Assembly (NCBI GenBank): GCA_944333305.1 | Contig: CALVKV010000167.1 | Coordinates: 1-52,667 of the forward strand | Direction of reading: 5' to 3' | Source of the DNA: an uncultured Bacilli bacterium | Lineage (GTDB): Bacteria > Bacillota_I > Bacilli_A > RF39 > UBA660 | DNA: 52,667 nucleotides | In this document: one piece after another, positions 1 through 9,554 of the stretch | How positions within the stretch are numbered: the first letter of the stretch is position 1 | How the letters are laid out: each line of letters starts with the position of its first letter | The notes under the pieces: generated by a model | Told to the model about the DNA's origin: nothing | Seen by the model: only the letters and a program-made list of their open reading frames with translations | Databases searched by the model: none | Position numbers and translations under genes: made by a program

Positions 1-794
1 CTTTTTTGCATAATATAAATTAATTCATTTTTTGCCTTGTCATTATTATCAAATCGCATACTATAAATATATATTGCTTTTGCTAATTCCCATTCTTCTC
101 TTTCTATATAATAGTATCCTAAATTCCTATAAAATCTCGCTAAATCATGCGGATCATATAGTTTACTAAAGAATTCTATTGTTTTATCTTTATATTCTTC
201 TAATTTTCCTTCCATTTTAAATGTTTCGTTATATTCAAAAATAGCTTCGGAATTGTATGGATTCCACTTAAATGCTAATTCAAGCATTTCTCTAGCTTTC
301 TTTATATTTTTCTTATCAACAGCTATTACTCCTAAATATGTGTATCCGCTTGAAAAGTCTGTGCCTGTTTCTTTAAACTCTTTTCCATTTTCATCATTTA
401 AAATAAGCATATATTCGATTGGATTTCTAGGTGTAAAATATTTATATATTCTATCATCTTTAAACATTATTGTAGAAATCTGAACATATTTATTAAGTTC
501 ATCTTCTGCTTTATCTAGATTTCTACTTTTCAAATATTTTATTCCTTTTTGAAAATGAATAGTAACATCACTTTCAATAGCTTTATTTAATTCTTGTAGT
601 TTTTCTTCATCAAGATTTCTTGTAAATAATCTTCCAATTTCTTTTAGAATTTCATGTGCCATAGAATGTTTTTTATATCTTTCAGCTTGCTCTTTTAAAT
701 ATTTAATATTTTCTTTTTTGTTTTCTCCTAAATTGGAATATATTTCATCTATTATTTCTTGATATGTTCTCTCTTTTTTATTGAACAAACTCAT
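1..794 (-). CDS. TPR-like repeat protein, C-terminus beyond window
   Basis: The minus-strand frame is open from an ATG at 794 to the window edge (about 264 residues seen), so the C-terminus is missing. An SD sequence (AGAGGTG) lies just upstream of the ATG. The protein is soluble, charged and helical, with repeated amphipathic helix pairs containing phrases such as GYTYLGVIAV, AREMLELAFKWNPYN and FYRNLGYYYIEREEWELAKA. These resemble tetratricopeptide repeats, which usually mediate protein-protein contacts. It begins 55 bases after hsdR on the same strand, so it may be cotranscribed with the restriction operon, but nothing shows a role in restriction. Specific function unknown. Confidence 0.7.
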   Translation of the reverse strand, partial: MSLFNKKERTYQEIIDEIYSNLGENKKENIKYLKEQAERYKKHSMAHEILKEIGRLFTRNLDEEKLQELNKAIESDVTIHFQKGIKYLKSRNLDKAEDELNKYVQISTIMFKDDRIYKYFTPRNPIEYMLILNDENGKEFKETGTDFSSGYTYLGVIAVDKKNIKKAREMLELAFKWNPYNSEAIFEYNETFKMEGKLEEYKDKTIEFFSKLYDPHDLARFYRNLGYYYIEREEWELAKAIYIYSMRFDNNDKAKNELIYIMQK

Positions 795-849
795 ATCACA
801 CCTCTTATTTTAAAATATCTAAAATATCAATATTCCTTATATTTTAATA

Positions 850-3800
850 CTAATTATTATCTTCTTTTATAGCATATTTTTCTCCTTCTTCAGCTACCCT
901 TGCTAAACTTTCAAAATCATTCTCTAAATATTCCATCCCATGCTGTGCATCTATACTATTTTCATCTGATAGTTTAATATCATAATTTTCTCCCATCAAT
1001 TCAGCTTGTAGTACAACTGTTTGAACTGCTTCATCTGCTTTTGTTGGTGGATAATGATATTTTCTCAATAATCTCTTTATTTCTCTTCTCATAAAAGCTC
1101 TAGCTGATTCTTTCTTATCCCAATCAACAGTTCTATTTTTTCTAACTGTTTCAGTAAGTTCATGAGCTAATTGTATTAAAACTTCGTCTTGCATTTCTTT
1201 TAATACATTAGGATCTTTAACAAGAGCATCATAGAAAGCATATTCATCGTCTGTTAATCCCTTTTCCCTACCTTCATTTTTAGCATCTACAACTTCCTTT
1301 GAAAGATTTAATAATTCTTCAATAACTTCTGCACTTGTTATTAAACGATTATTATATTTTTTCATTATTTCAGCCATTTTTTGTGAGAACAATTCTGCTT
1401 TTACTAAATTAGTTCTTTTGAAGACTCTTATATTTCCATCAATAAGTCTTTTTAATAATTCAGCTGCGATATTTTTATTCTTTGACTTCTTTATACTTTC
1501 AAGATATTCTTCTGAAAGGATAGAAATTTCTGGATTACTTCTATCAGCAGCTTTAAATATATCAATTATTCCGTCTTCTTGAATAGCTTGTTCTAATACA
1601 TTTAAGATTCTTTGATTTACTTCTGTTGTAGTTAAATGTCCTTTTCCTGTTATTTTATTAATACCAACTTTTACGCCTTTAAAAAATTCAACCTCTAATT
1701 TGGTTTGTTCATCTAATATGCTTCTTGCAAGTGTTTCAGCTTGAGATAGAACTGTTGCTTCAGCAATAAAATCTTTCTTTTCGTCTTCATCTTTAGAAAG
1801 CACATAGTTAATTCCATCAGCTAAGGTTTTTAATCTTAATTGGCTTGAACTACTAAAGAAGCCTTGATAATCAAATCCATAGAAGAAATCTCTCATTACT
1901 TCTAGTTTTTCTTTTACTATTACATAAGCTGCTGTAATATCTGGAACTTTATCTCTATCTCTATTTGTATATTCATTTAAAGCATTTCTTAAATCTGCTC
2001 CAATACCAATGTAATCAACGATAAGTCCTGCTTCTTTATCTTTGTAAACCCTATTAACTCGAGCTATTGCTTGCATTAAATTATGACCTCTCATTGGTTT
2101 GTCTATGTACATAGTTGCAAGATCTGGAACATCAAATCCAGTTAGCCACATATCAACAACAATTACGATTTTTAATTTACTTTTTTCATCTTTAAATTCA
2201 GTTGCAAGATCATCTCTATACTTTTTATTTCCAACTATTTCATGCCAATCAGTAGGATCATCATTGTTGTCTGTTAAAACAACTTTTATTTTTTCTTTCC
2301 ACTCTGGTCTTTTTTCTATAATCTCTTTATATAAATCTATTGCTATTTTTCTGGTCATACAAACAATCATAGCTTTTCCGTTTAGTATGTCTTCTCTTTG
2401 CTCGTAATGTTCAATAATGTCTTTAGATAACATTTCTAAACGATCTTGTGCGCCTATAACTGTTTCAAGTTTTGCAAGTTCTTCTTTAGATTTAGTTACA
2501 GTTTCAATATCAGCCTCGTCATTTTCAATTATGTAGTTATACTCATCATCAATTTCTTTAAGAACATTCTCATCTAATTTTAATTTTGCTACTCTGTTTT
2601 CGTAATAAATAGGAACAGTTGCATTATCTAATACAGCTTGAGTCATATCATATACATCTATATAATCTCCGAAAAGAATTCTTGTATTTTTATCTGCATA
2701 TTCTATTGGAGTTCCAGTAAAAGCTATAAAAGTAGCTTTAGGAAGACTATCTCTCATTTTTTTAGCATAGCCTGTTTGGAATTCTCCAGTTTTTCTGTTG
2801 AATTTCTTTTCTGTACTATATTGACTTCTATGTGCTTCATCAACGATAAATATAATATTTTCACGTTCAGAAATTATATCATCGCCTTCTTCAAATTTTT
2901 GTATAGTTGTAAATATGATTCCTCCTGCATTTACATTTAACAACTCTTTTAATTTCTTTCTGCTTGCAGCATGCTGAGTTTTTTGAGGAAGTATTTCTCT
3001 ATTAGTATTCGCAAATGTTTCATATAATTGATTATCTAAATCATTTCTATCAGTTAATACAACAATTGTAGGATTATTTAAACTATGTATTTTAGAAATT
3101 TTTCCAGTATAAAATACCATTGCGAAACTTTTTCCAGAACCTTGAGTATGCCATACAACACCTGCTTTCCCAGTATGCTCATCTAAAGCTTTTAATGTGC
3201 TTTTTATTGATTTATCTACTGCAAAATATTGATGATAGCCTGCAAGTATCTTTATTCTTCCTTTTTCTTTATTTTGAAATAATATAAAGTTAGTAATAAT
3301 ATCAATTAGTCTATCTTTTCTGAAAACTCCATTCAGTAATACATCTATTTGATTTATATTATCTTCTGGCTTTTCTCCATCTTGAGATTTCCATGTCATA
3401 AATCTATTAAAGTCTGCTGTAATAGTTCCTATTCTCGCATTTATTCCATCACTTATTACACTAAAAGCATTGTAATAAAATAAACCTTTTATATCTTCTT
3501 GATAATTTTTTATTTGATTATATGCATTTTCAATAGTTGTATCTTCACTTATCGCATTTTTAAGTTCAAATACAATTAGAGGGATTCCGTTTATAAATAC
3601 AATAACATCAGGTCTTTTTTCTTTATATTCAATAACTGTGTATTGATTTAAAACTTGGAATAGGTTGTTTTCTATATTATCTCTATCAATTAACTTTGCA
3701 ACAAAAGTTTTATCTCCTCCAATAGGAACTTCGACTCCTGCATAAAGCATGTGATAAAATTCGTAGTTTGCTTCTACAAGATCTACTGCATGGAAGTTTC

Positions 3801-3993
3801 TTATTTTTCTATATACTTCATCTGCAATATCTTCAGTTATATATTTATTTATTTTGTATAAAGATTCATAAAATACATCTTTTAGTATTGCCTCTTTATA
3901 ATCTCTTTCAATATCAGGTGCATACTGATATTCATAACCTAATTTCTTTAATTGTTCAATTATGGCTTGTTCAACATTATCCTCTCTGAACAT
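850..3993 (-). CDS. hsdR: Type I restriction enzyme R subunit (HsdR)
   Basis: This is the motor and nuclease subunit of a type I restriction system; with HsdM and HsdS it translocates unmethylated DNA and cuts it. The 1047 residues fit the family. The N-terminal PD-(D/E)XK nuclease shows D129 and E143-L-K145. The SF2 translocase core has Walker A GSGKS at 285-289, a DEAH box at 385-388, a FTGTP motif III and QAIARVNR as motif VI. The C-terminus is helical, as expected for the region that docks on the methylase. An SD (AGGGGGA) precedes the ATG. It lies 62 bases downstream of hsdS on the same strand and looks intact. Confidence 0.96.
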   Translation of the reverse strand: MFREDNVEQAIIEQLKKLGYEYQYAPDIERDYKEAILKDVFYESLYKINKYITEDIADEVYRKIRNFHAVDLVEANYEFYHMLYAGVEVPIGGDKTFVAKLIDRDNIENNLFQVLNQYTVIEYKEKRPDVIVFINGIPLIVFELKNAISEDTTIENAYNQIKNYQEDIKGLFYYNAFSVISDGINARIGTITADFNRFMTWKSQDGEKPEDNINQIDVLLNGVFRKDRLIDIITNFILFQNKEKGRIKILAGYHQYFAVDKSIKSTLKALDEHTGKAGVVWHTQGSGKSFAMVFYTGKISKIHSLNNPTIVVLTDRNDLDNQLYETFANTNREILPQKTQHAASRKKLKELLNVNAGGIIFTTIQKFEEGDDIISERENIIFIVDEAHRSQYSTEKKFNRKTGEFQTGYAKKMRDSLPKATFIAFTGTPIEYADKNTRILFGDYIDVYDMTQAVLDNATVPIYYENRVAKLKLDENVLKEIDDEYNYIIENDEADIETVTKSKEELAKLETVIGAQDRLEMLSKDIIEHYEQREDILNGKAMIVCMTRKIAIDLYKEIIEKRPEWKEKIKVVLTDNNDDPTDWHEIVGNKKYRDDLATEFKDEKSKLKIVIVVDMWLTGFDVPDLATMYIDKPMRGHNLMQAIARVNRVYKDKEAGLIVDYIGIGADLRNALNEYTNRDRDKVPDITAAYVIVKEKLEVMRDFFYGFDYQGFFSSSSQLRLKTLADGINYVLSKDEDEKKDFIAEATVLSQAETLARSILDEQTKLEVEFFKGVKVGINKITGKGHLTTTEVNQRILNVLEQAIQEDGIIDIFKAADRSNPEISILSEEYLESIKKSKNKNIAAELLKRLIDGNIRVFKRTNLVKAELFSQKMAEIMKKYNNRLITSAEVIEELLNLSKEVVDAKNEGREKGLTDDEYAFYDALVKDPNVLKEMQDEVLIQLAHELTETVRKNRTVDWDKKESARAFMRREIKRLLRKYHYPPTKADEAVQTVVLQAELMGENYDIKLSDENSIDAQHGMEYLENDFESLARVAEEGEKYAIKEDNN

Positions 3994-4055
3994 TTCTAAT
4001 TCCCCCTATCTTGTTTTGTTCCTTTGTGCTAGCTAACAAATAACAATTTGTATGA

Positions 4056-5180
4056 CTAAACTTCGATTTTATCTAAGTCTATTTCTCCATTCATTAGCTT
4101 TGGTAGTAGTGTATCTCTAAGCTGTTCTAAATTGCTTATTTTAGTTTTATTTATATTGATTCTTTCCTTTATTGTTTTGTATGAACTATTAAATTTTTCA
4201 ATCATTTCTTTTGTCGGATATGGTATTTCTATCATTCCAAAATCATTATAATTTAAAGCTTGTCTAACTGATCCAGAAGCTTTTAATGTTACTTCAGCAT
4301 TAAATCTTTTAGATTTAAAATAGAAATCAAAGAAATCTATATAATCTTTATCTACTGAAAATGTAACATATACAGGACTTACACAACAGTTAAAATCAAA
4401 AGTATTTAATCCTATTGAACCTATATTTATTCTTGCAGGATTATAAGCAAAGTCATTTTTATTAACATTTAAGTATTTTCCTATGTCTTTACTATAAACT
4501 TGTTTATCAAAGTAATCATCTGATAATACTAAATTACCAGTATTAACAGCAGATAAAACTTTATATTCTTTAGTCTGACCTATTTTATTTCTGTTATTAG
4601 TTGTTACCTCTCTTAATTGTCTTATTTCATAATTATTTGTATATTCTTCATTTTCAAAATACTCTTGATAAAGTGCTTTTCCTATTTCGTACAAATTATT
4701 ATTTGTATGCGTATTTAATTCAATTTTTTCATCTATTTTCGATAGAAGCCTTGAAATTTTTCTTTGTTCATCTTCGTTGTGAGCATTTATTTCTAGATTC
4801 TCTAATTGTTCTCTATTTATTGAATCAAATACTGTACCAGATGATTTATTTACAATATTGGTTTTACTATTTAATAACAAGTAATACAAATAGTTATTGT
4901 TACCATTTTTTGCATTTATGGAGCATAAACCTCTACCAATGCAAATTTCATTATTTGCTATATTAACATCTCCAACTGGTGCTCTAACACTCATAAGAAT
5001 ACTTCCTTTTTGTGCCATTCTATTTGGTTCGGTTGTCCATGTATCAATATACGGATATATTCTTCCGAAAGTTTTTCTTCCCTGTAAAAAAGGTTTTCCT
5101 TCTTTATTTGCATTATATGAGCTTCCTTTAGGAGATTGCCCCATAGTAATTATTGCTATCTCACTTAATTTACACTTCAT
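4056..5180 (-). CDS. hsdS: Type I restriction-modification specificity subunit (HsdS)
   Basis: This subunit recognises the bipartite DNA target for the HsdM methylase and the restriction complex. At 374 residues it shows two variable target-recognition domains (about 1-140 and 185-330), each followed by a conserved helical spacer: a central one with DEQRKISRLLSKIDEKIELN and a C-terminal one with LEQLRDTLLPKLMNGEIDL. The second domain contains GSVRQALNYNDFG, typical of the family. Its start overlaps the end of hsdM by 11 bases, suggesting translational coupling. The recognition sequence cannot be predicted by eye. No inverted repeats or silent hsdS copies that would indicate phase variation are visible nearby. 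Confidence 0.95.
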   Translation of the reverse strand: MKCKLSEIAIITMGQSPKGSSYNANKEGKPFLQGRKTFGRIYPYIDTWTTEPNRMAQKGSILMSVRAPVGDVNIANNEICIGRGLCSINAKNGNNNYLYYLLLNSKTNIVNKSSGTVFDSINREQLENLEINAHNEDEQRKISRLLSKIDEKIELNTHTNNNLYEIGKALYQEYFENEEYTNNYEIRQLREVTTNNRNKIGQTKEYKVLSAVNTGNLVLSDDYFDKQVYSKDIGKYLNVNKNDFAYNPARINIGSIGLNTFDFNCCVSPVYVTFSVDKDYIDFFDFYFKSKRFNAEVTLKASGSVRQALNYNDFGMIEIPYPTKEMIEKFNSSYKTIKERININKTKISNLEQLRDTLLPKLMNGEIDLDKIEV

Positions 5181-6690
5181 ATCCTATCGCTCCTAACACT
5201 TTCTTTAACTCTTTATTAAGAGCTTCCTCTTCTTTTAATTGTTCTGATAATTCACTTGTTAATTTTTTCATTTTTTCTTCAAATGGAAGTCCATCACCTT
5301 CATCTTCAGGAGTTCCAACATATCTACCTGGTGTTAAGGCATAATCATTGTCTTTAACTTCTTCAATAGTAGCTGATTTGCAAAAGCCTAATTCATCTTC
5401 ATAATTAGTATCATTTCTCCAGTTATGATATGTTGTAGCTATTTTTAAAATATCATCTTCAGTAAGTTCTCTAACTTTTCTATCAATCATAGAGCCTAAA
5501 TTTCTGGCATCTATAAATAATATTTTATTTCTTGTTTTTTCATCTCTATTTCTTCTCATAATCCATAGAGAACAAGGAATTCCAGTAGCATAGAATAATT
5601 GACTAGGCATAGCAACTATACATTCAACTACTCTACCTTCAATCATATTTTTTCTTATTTCTCCTTCTCCGCTTGAATCGCTTGCTAATGCTCCGTTAGC
5701 TAATACTGTTCCTGCAACTCCGTTTTCTGGGTTCAAATGATGTATCATGTGTTGAAGCCATGCATAATTTGCGTTACCTACTGGAGGAATTCCATATTTC
5801 CATCTTACATCATCTCTTAATTTATCTCCGCCCCAATCTGAAATATTAAAAGGTGGATTTGCTAATATAAAATTAGCTTTTAAAGACTTATGTAGATCAT
5901 TATGGAATGTATCAGCATTTCTATCTCCTAAATTTCCTTCTATTTGTCTAATAGCAAGATTCATTTTCGCTAATTTCCATGTTGTTGGATTTAATTCTTG
6001 ACCATATACAGAAACTTCTCTTGAATTTCCTTGATGTTCTTTTACAAATTTATATGATTGTACGAACATTCCTCCTGATCCACAACAAGGATCATAAACA
6101 ATTCCTTTGTATGGTTCAATCATAGAAACTAAAGTTCTAACTATGCAAGAAGGCGTATAGAATTCTCCTCCATTCTTTCCTTCTGCTGAAGCAAATTTAC
6201 TTAAGAAATACTCATATACTCTTCCTAGCATATCTACTTCTTTAGCTCTATCTGTTCCAATCTCTAAATTAGTAAATAGAGTAACAAGCTCTCCTAATCT
6301 TGTTTTATCTATTTCTGGTCTTGAATAATTTTTATTTAATACATTTTTCAATCTAGGATTTTCTTTTTCAATTAAATCCATAGCCTTATCTATTACTTGC
6401 CCTATTTCTGGACTATTTGTATATTTTACTATTTCTTCCCATCTTGCTTCTTTGGGAATCCAAAAAACATTTTCAGAAAGATATTCATCTTTATCTTCTG
6501 GATCTGCATATTCGTCTTGAGCTATTTGTTGTTGTCTTACTTCAAATGCATCAGAAACATATTTTAAGAATATTAGTCCTAAAGCAACATGTTTATATTC
6601 TGAAGAATCCATACTTCCTCTTAATTTATCTGCCGCAAGCCATAGCTTGTCTTCATATCCTAACATTGTACTTGATTCTTTTCTTGCCAT
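5170..6690 (-). CDS. hsdM: Type I restriction-modification methyltransferase subunit (HsdM)
   Basis: This is the N6-adenine methyltransferase of the type I system, which protects host DNA with HsdS. The 506 residues have the helical HsdM N-terminal domain followed by a Rossmann methylase. The AdoMet motif DPCCGSGG lies at about 200-207 and the catalytic NPPF motif at 278-281. I chose the ATG at 6690 because GGGGGA lies just upstream; an in-frame TTG at 6705 falls in or before that SD. It is the first gene of hsdM-hsdS-hsdR and is preceded by a good promoter at 6719-6758. All motifs are intact. Confidence 0.96.
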   Translation of the reverse strand: MARKESSTMLGYEDKLWLAADKLRGSMDSSEYKHVALGLIFLKYVSDAFEVRQQQIAQDEYADPEDKDEYLSENVFWIPKEARWEEIVKYTNSPEIGQVIDKAMDLIEKENPRLKNVLNKNYSRPEIDKTRLGELVTLFTNLEIGTDRAKEVDMLGRVYEYFLSKFASAEGKNGGEFYTPSCIVRTLVSMIEPYKGIVYDPCCGSGGMFVQSYKFVKEHQGNSREVSVYGQELNPTTWKLAKMNLAIRQIEGNLGDRNADTFHNDLHKSLKANFILANPPFNISDWGGDKLRDDVRWKYGIPPVGNANYAWLQHMIHHLNPENGVAGTVLANGALASDSSGEGEIRKNMIEGRVVECIVAMPSQLFYATGIPCSLWIMRRNRDEKTRNKILFIDARNLGSMIDRKVRELTEDDILKIATTYHNWRNDTNYEDELGFCKSATIEEVKDNDYALTPGRYVGTPEDEGDGLPFEEKMKKLTSELSEQLKEEEALNKELKKVLGAIGYEV

Positions 6691-6718
6691 TTTATTGTCC
6701 CCCAATTAATTACATTTT

Positions 6719-6758
6719 CTCTAGTATATTTTATATCACAAAACGACTTTTTTCTCAA
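6719..6758 (-). promoter_or_regulatory. Predicted hsd operon promoter
   Basis: On the minus strand TTGAGA (6753-6758) and TATAAA (6730-6735) are separated by 17 bases, with the hsdM ATG 40 bases further on. The same 40-base block recurs at 14706-14745 (32 of 40 bases identical by hand count) in front of a methyltransferase remnant. It is therefore either a promoter shared by two R-M loci or part of a larger duplication. Confidence 0.6.
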
Positions 6759-6785
6759 CATATTCTATGAAATAAATATTTATAG

Positions 6786-7409
6786 TTAATTTCTCCAAAA
6801 AAATTCATCATAAATATATCCTTTTTCTATATACAACTCTGTTAGCTCCATTTTATATTTTTCCAATAACTCTAAATACTTTTTCTTAAAAACATTTTTA
6901 CTTAGCCATTCAACTCCTTTAGCAGAAATCACTACTTTATCTTTAATCAAAAATTTATATTGTTCAAATCCATTATCACACATTTTCTTAATTGCTTTTC
7001 TAATCGTAATTTCTTTTCTATCAAAATATTTGCATAGTTGTTTTATATCCATATTTTCATTCCACCAATTTTGATTATTCTCTACTTTTAGTAATTCTTC
7101 ATATTGTTTAATTCTATCTTCGAAGAAATTTATATCTGCATCAATTAATGATTTTTCTTTTTGAAAATACACATTTAATAACCAATAATATCCTTCTATC
7201 AAAATAAAATATTTTCTGCTTCTTATTTTCTCACTTCTCCATCTACAAGTTGGATGCTTTTCTAACATAACATCTATTGCTTTTCTTAAATCTAATTCTG
7301 TTATTTCTTTACCTTGTTTAGTAGTTAATCCAAGTAGATGTAATTTCTTTAATATTTTATCGTATGATAAGAAAACACTATCTAATGCCTGTTCCGAATT
7401 AACATACAT
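6786..7409 (-). CDS. Uncharacterised protein of the integrative element
   Basis: A 207-residue soluble protein with no domain I can name. I chose the ATG at 7409 because GGGAAGTGAG precedes it; the frame stays open upstream into hairpin DNA, which is unlikely to be coding. The middle is rich in aromatic and basic residues (HPTCRWRSEKIRSRKYF, EGYYWLLNVYFQKEK). A later stretch around KQLCKYFDRKEITIRKAIKKM looks like a helix-turn-helix, so DNA binding is plausible. I recall similar proteins beside replication or mobilization regions of clostridial elements. It is read away from the hairpin cluster at 7436-7575, so it may be a replication or mobilization accessory factor. That is inference. Confidence 0.6.
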   Translation of the reverse strand: MYVNSEQALDSVFLSYDKILKKLHLLGLTTKQGKEITELDLRKAIDVMLEKHPTCRWRSEKIRSRKYFILIEGYYWLLNVYFQKEKSLIDADINFFEDRIKQYEELLKVENNQNWWNENMDIKQLCKYFDRKEITIRKAIKKMCDNGFEQYKFLIKDKVVISAKGVEWLSKNVFKKKYLELLEKYKMELTELYIEKGYIYDEFFWRN

Positions 7410-7435
7410 TTTTCTCACTTCCCATATATAAAAAT

Positions 7436-7575
7436 TTCTTAATGCTAGTTTACGTAGCATTAAGAATTTGCAAAATTTATTTTGCACGAATATTGGGTAG
7501 TATTTTTTAGTACCTAATATTCGCCAGCTTGGTGTCTTGACACCGTTTTTGCTGTTTAGGGCAAAATGCCCTAAA
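7436..7575. other. Cluster of five hairpins; candidate oriT or replication origin
   Basis: Five inverted repeats lie in 140 bases. They are 7436-7466 (12-bp stem TTCTTAATGCTA), 7470-7485 (GCAAAA), 7487-7523 (8-bp CGAATATT extended by more pairs around a T-rich loop), 7531-7544 (GGTGTC/GACACC) and 7555-7575 (9-bp TTTAGGGCA, 3-base loop, followed by a T run). Such density between a DNA-replication module and an unknown element gene fits a nicking or replication origin of a mobilizable element. The last hairpins could also act as plus-strand terminators. No relaxase gene is present in the window. Confidence 0.45.
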
Positions 7576-7748
7576 ACCTTTTTTTACTCTCCGAGGGATA
7601 TTTTTATATCACTTTTTCTTCTTTTGTATTAAAAAATCTCTAAAATATTTAAATTTTTTAGTTTAAAATATTCTTTACTTTTGTTTATAAATATTTTATA
7701 ATAATTTTAGTTTTTGGATTAAGTTAGTATTTAGTTTGGTCACTTATA

Positions 7749-8570
7749 CTAACTTTCTTTTTCATTTTGATCATATTTTTTTAGTTCAATTCCATAACAA
7801 AATTGATACAATTTTTGAATAACAGCTTCTGATAATTCTTCATCTTCACTTTGATAAAATCTATCTAATAGACTCTCTTTATTAAATCTAGTTGTTACTA
7901 TAATTGGTAATTTATTTTCATTTCTATTTTCTATAATTGTATATAATTTTTCTAATGCCCAACTACTAATTCTTTCTGTTCCTAAATCATCAATTATGAG
8001 TACATCAACTTTAGAATATAATTCTATTATGTCTTTTTCTTTGCTTGAAAAATCTTTAAAAGTGTCCCTAATTACATCTAACAATAAAATCAATCTTCCC
8101 ATTAAAACTAACATATCTTTTTCAGTTAGTTGATTTAAAATAGCTGTTGCTAAATGTGTTTTACCTACTCCAGATTTTCCTGTAATAATAAGCCCATTTT
8201 TTTGATTTTCATTAATAGATTTTTCTGTAAAATCTTTTGCAATTTCTACTTCTTTCTTATTAATTTCTGTTATTATAAAGTTTTCAAATTGATAATCTTG
8301 TATTCGGTTACTACTATAATTTTGTATATAAAATTGCCTAATCATTTGTTCAAATTGTTTCCTTTTCTTTTGTTTCTCTTCTTTTAAATCAATTTCATTC
8401 CAATAATCCTTTGACTGTTTACAATCGCATCTTTCATATTCTATTGAACTTAATGGTATATTTGCATATAAATAATCTAAGCCTATTGGTTTTAAATCTT
8501 TTCCACAAAATTTGCATTTATTGTGGAAAATCTCCTCTTTAGAATTACATTTCATATTTTCTAAATCCAT
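7749..8570 (-). CDS. DnaC-like helicase loader ATPase
   Basis: An AAA+ ATPase of the DnaC/DnaI/IstB type that would load the replicative helicase at the element origin. The 273 residues contain an N-terminal cysteine cluster (C19, C22, C48, C50) likely to bind zinc, Walker A GKSGVGKT at 131-138, and Walker B VLIIDDLGTE with a following sensor-like region (PIIVTTRFN). It overlaps the upstream DnaD-like gene by 26 bases, a typical arrangement for phage and IME replication modules. An IstB transposition helper is less likely because no IS transposase is present. Confidence 0.85.
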   Translation of the reverse strand: MDLENMKCNSKEEIFHNKCKFCGKDLKPIGLDYLYANIPLSSIEYERCDCKQSKDYWNEIDLKEEKQKKRKQFEQMIRQFYIQNYSSNRIQDYQFENFIITEINKKEVEIAKDFTEKSINENQKNGLIITGKSGVGKTHLATAILNQLTEKDMLVLMGRLILLLDVIRDTFKDFSSKEKDIIELYSKVDVLIIDDLGTERISSWALEKLYTIIENRNENKLPIIVTTRFNKESLLDRFYQSEDEELSEAVIQKLYQFCYGIELKKYDQNEKES

Positions 8571-9057
8571 TTGTGTTCTCTTCTTCCTTTCTTATTTCTT
8601 TTCTTTTATTTTCTTTATTCTCTTCTTCTTTGTTACATAACGTTACTGTAACGTTACTTTTCCCATTTTCACTTTTCAACTTTTCACGATATCTCTGTTG
8701 TCTTAATCTTCCTTGTTCTTTGTATTTTTCATATGTTTCAATACTTTGATATTTATTCCAGTTTTTAATTTTGTACACTTCATTTTCTAGAATTATCATT
8801 TCTAATTCTAAAAATTTTCCAATTATTCTTTCCATTTTTTCATAAGACTTTCCCATAATCTTTGAAAAATATTCAATTGTCATTGGTTTATTCTCACCTA
8901 TTACTAAATTGCCTTCTTTATTACATTCCATAGCAATAATTAATAACTGAAGCCAGACTCTTATATATGTATCTCCATCAGGCTCTTTAAGTATTATTTG
9001 AATTTTCCTATTTGCAAATAAATTTGCATCAATTTTTAACCATTGTAGCTTGTACAT
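8545..9057 (-). CDS. DnaD-like / phage replisome organizer N-terminal domain protein
   Basis: A 170-residue protein whose first 110 residues look like the winged-helix phage replisome-organizer domain (WLKIDANLFANRKIQIILKE, a segment with VWLQLLIIAMECNKEGNL, then FSKIMGKSYEKMERIIGKFLEL). The C-terminal 60 residues are highly charged (RLRQQRYREKLKSE and a K/E/N-rich tail). It likely recognises the element origin and recruits the downstream DnaC-like ATPase, with which it overlaps. AAGGAGG precedes the ATG closely. It lies between the Xis-like gene and the helicase loader, forming one minus-strand operon. Confidence 0.75.
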   Translation of the reverse strand: MYKLQWLKIDANLFANRKIQIILKEPDGDTYIRVWLQLLIIAMECNKEGNLVIGENKPMTIEYFSKIMGKSYEKMERIIGKFLELEMIILENEVYKIKNWNKYQSIETYEKYKEQGRLRQQRYREKLKSENGKSNVTVTLCNKEEENKENKRKEIRKEEENTNGFRKYEM

Positions 9058-9085
9058 TGCCTCCTTTCCTCTCTTTCTTCAAAAT

Positions 9086-9283
9086 TTAAAGCATAGATTG
9101 TAATTCCATATTTCTTAAATATTCGTCTAGTGCTTGTACTCTAAATAAATATTTTCCACCAACTTTACAATATGGAATTTGTTTTTTTCTTACAAGTTGA
9201 TTTATTAACCAATATGAAATACCTAAATACTCTGATGCTTCTTTCATCGTTAGTGTTGTCCTTTGAACTTGATTATTCATCAT
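9086..9283 (-). CDS. Excisionase-family helix-turn-helix protein
   Basis: A 65-residue MerR/Xis-type DNA-binding protein: TLTMKEASEYLGISYWLINQLVRKKQIP is the helix-turn-helix, followed by the wing-like KVGGKYLFRVQALDEYL. This is the pattern of small excisionase-family proteins that bind element ends and control excision. The SD AGGAGG precedes two adjacent ATG codons, either of which could start it. It heads the minus-strand replication operon of the element. It could equally be a transcription regulator. Confidence 0.8.
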   Translation of the reverse strand: MMNNQVQRTTLTMKEASEYLGISYWLINQLVRKKQIPYCKVGGKYLFRVQALDEYLRNMELQSML

Positions 9284-9554
9284 AATGCTACCTCCTCTCT
9301 TTATCGTTTAAAAATTCATTCTCTCCCTCCCTTCTACTATAAAGCTCAGTACAACCATAAAATCTTGTGCTATTTTTAAAAATTTTTTTAAATTTTTTAT
9401 TGTATTTTCTTCTCTTTCACTCTTTTCAAAGGTTACATGATTTTTTATTTGTAATTTTTATTGCATTTTTTACTATTTCTTTGTATAATTATGGTACTTT
9501 GTTAGCAATTTTATTTAATAAGACACATTGCAATTTTTATTTTGAGGTGTTTAT

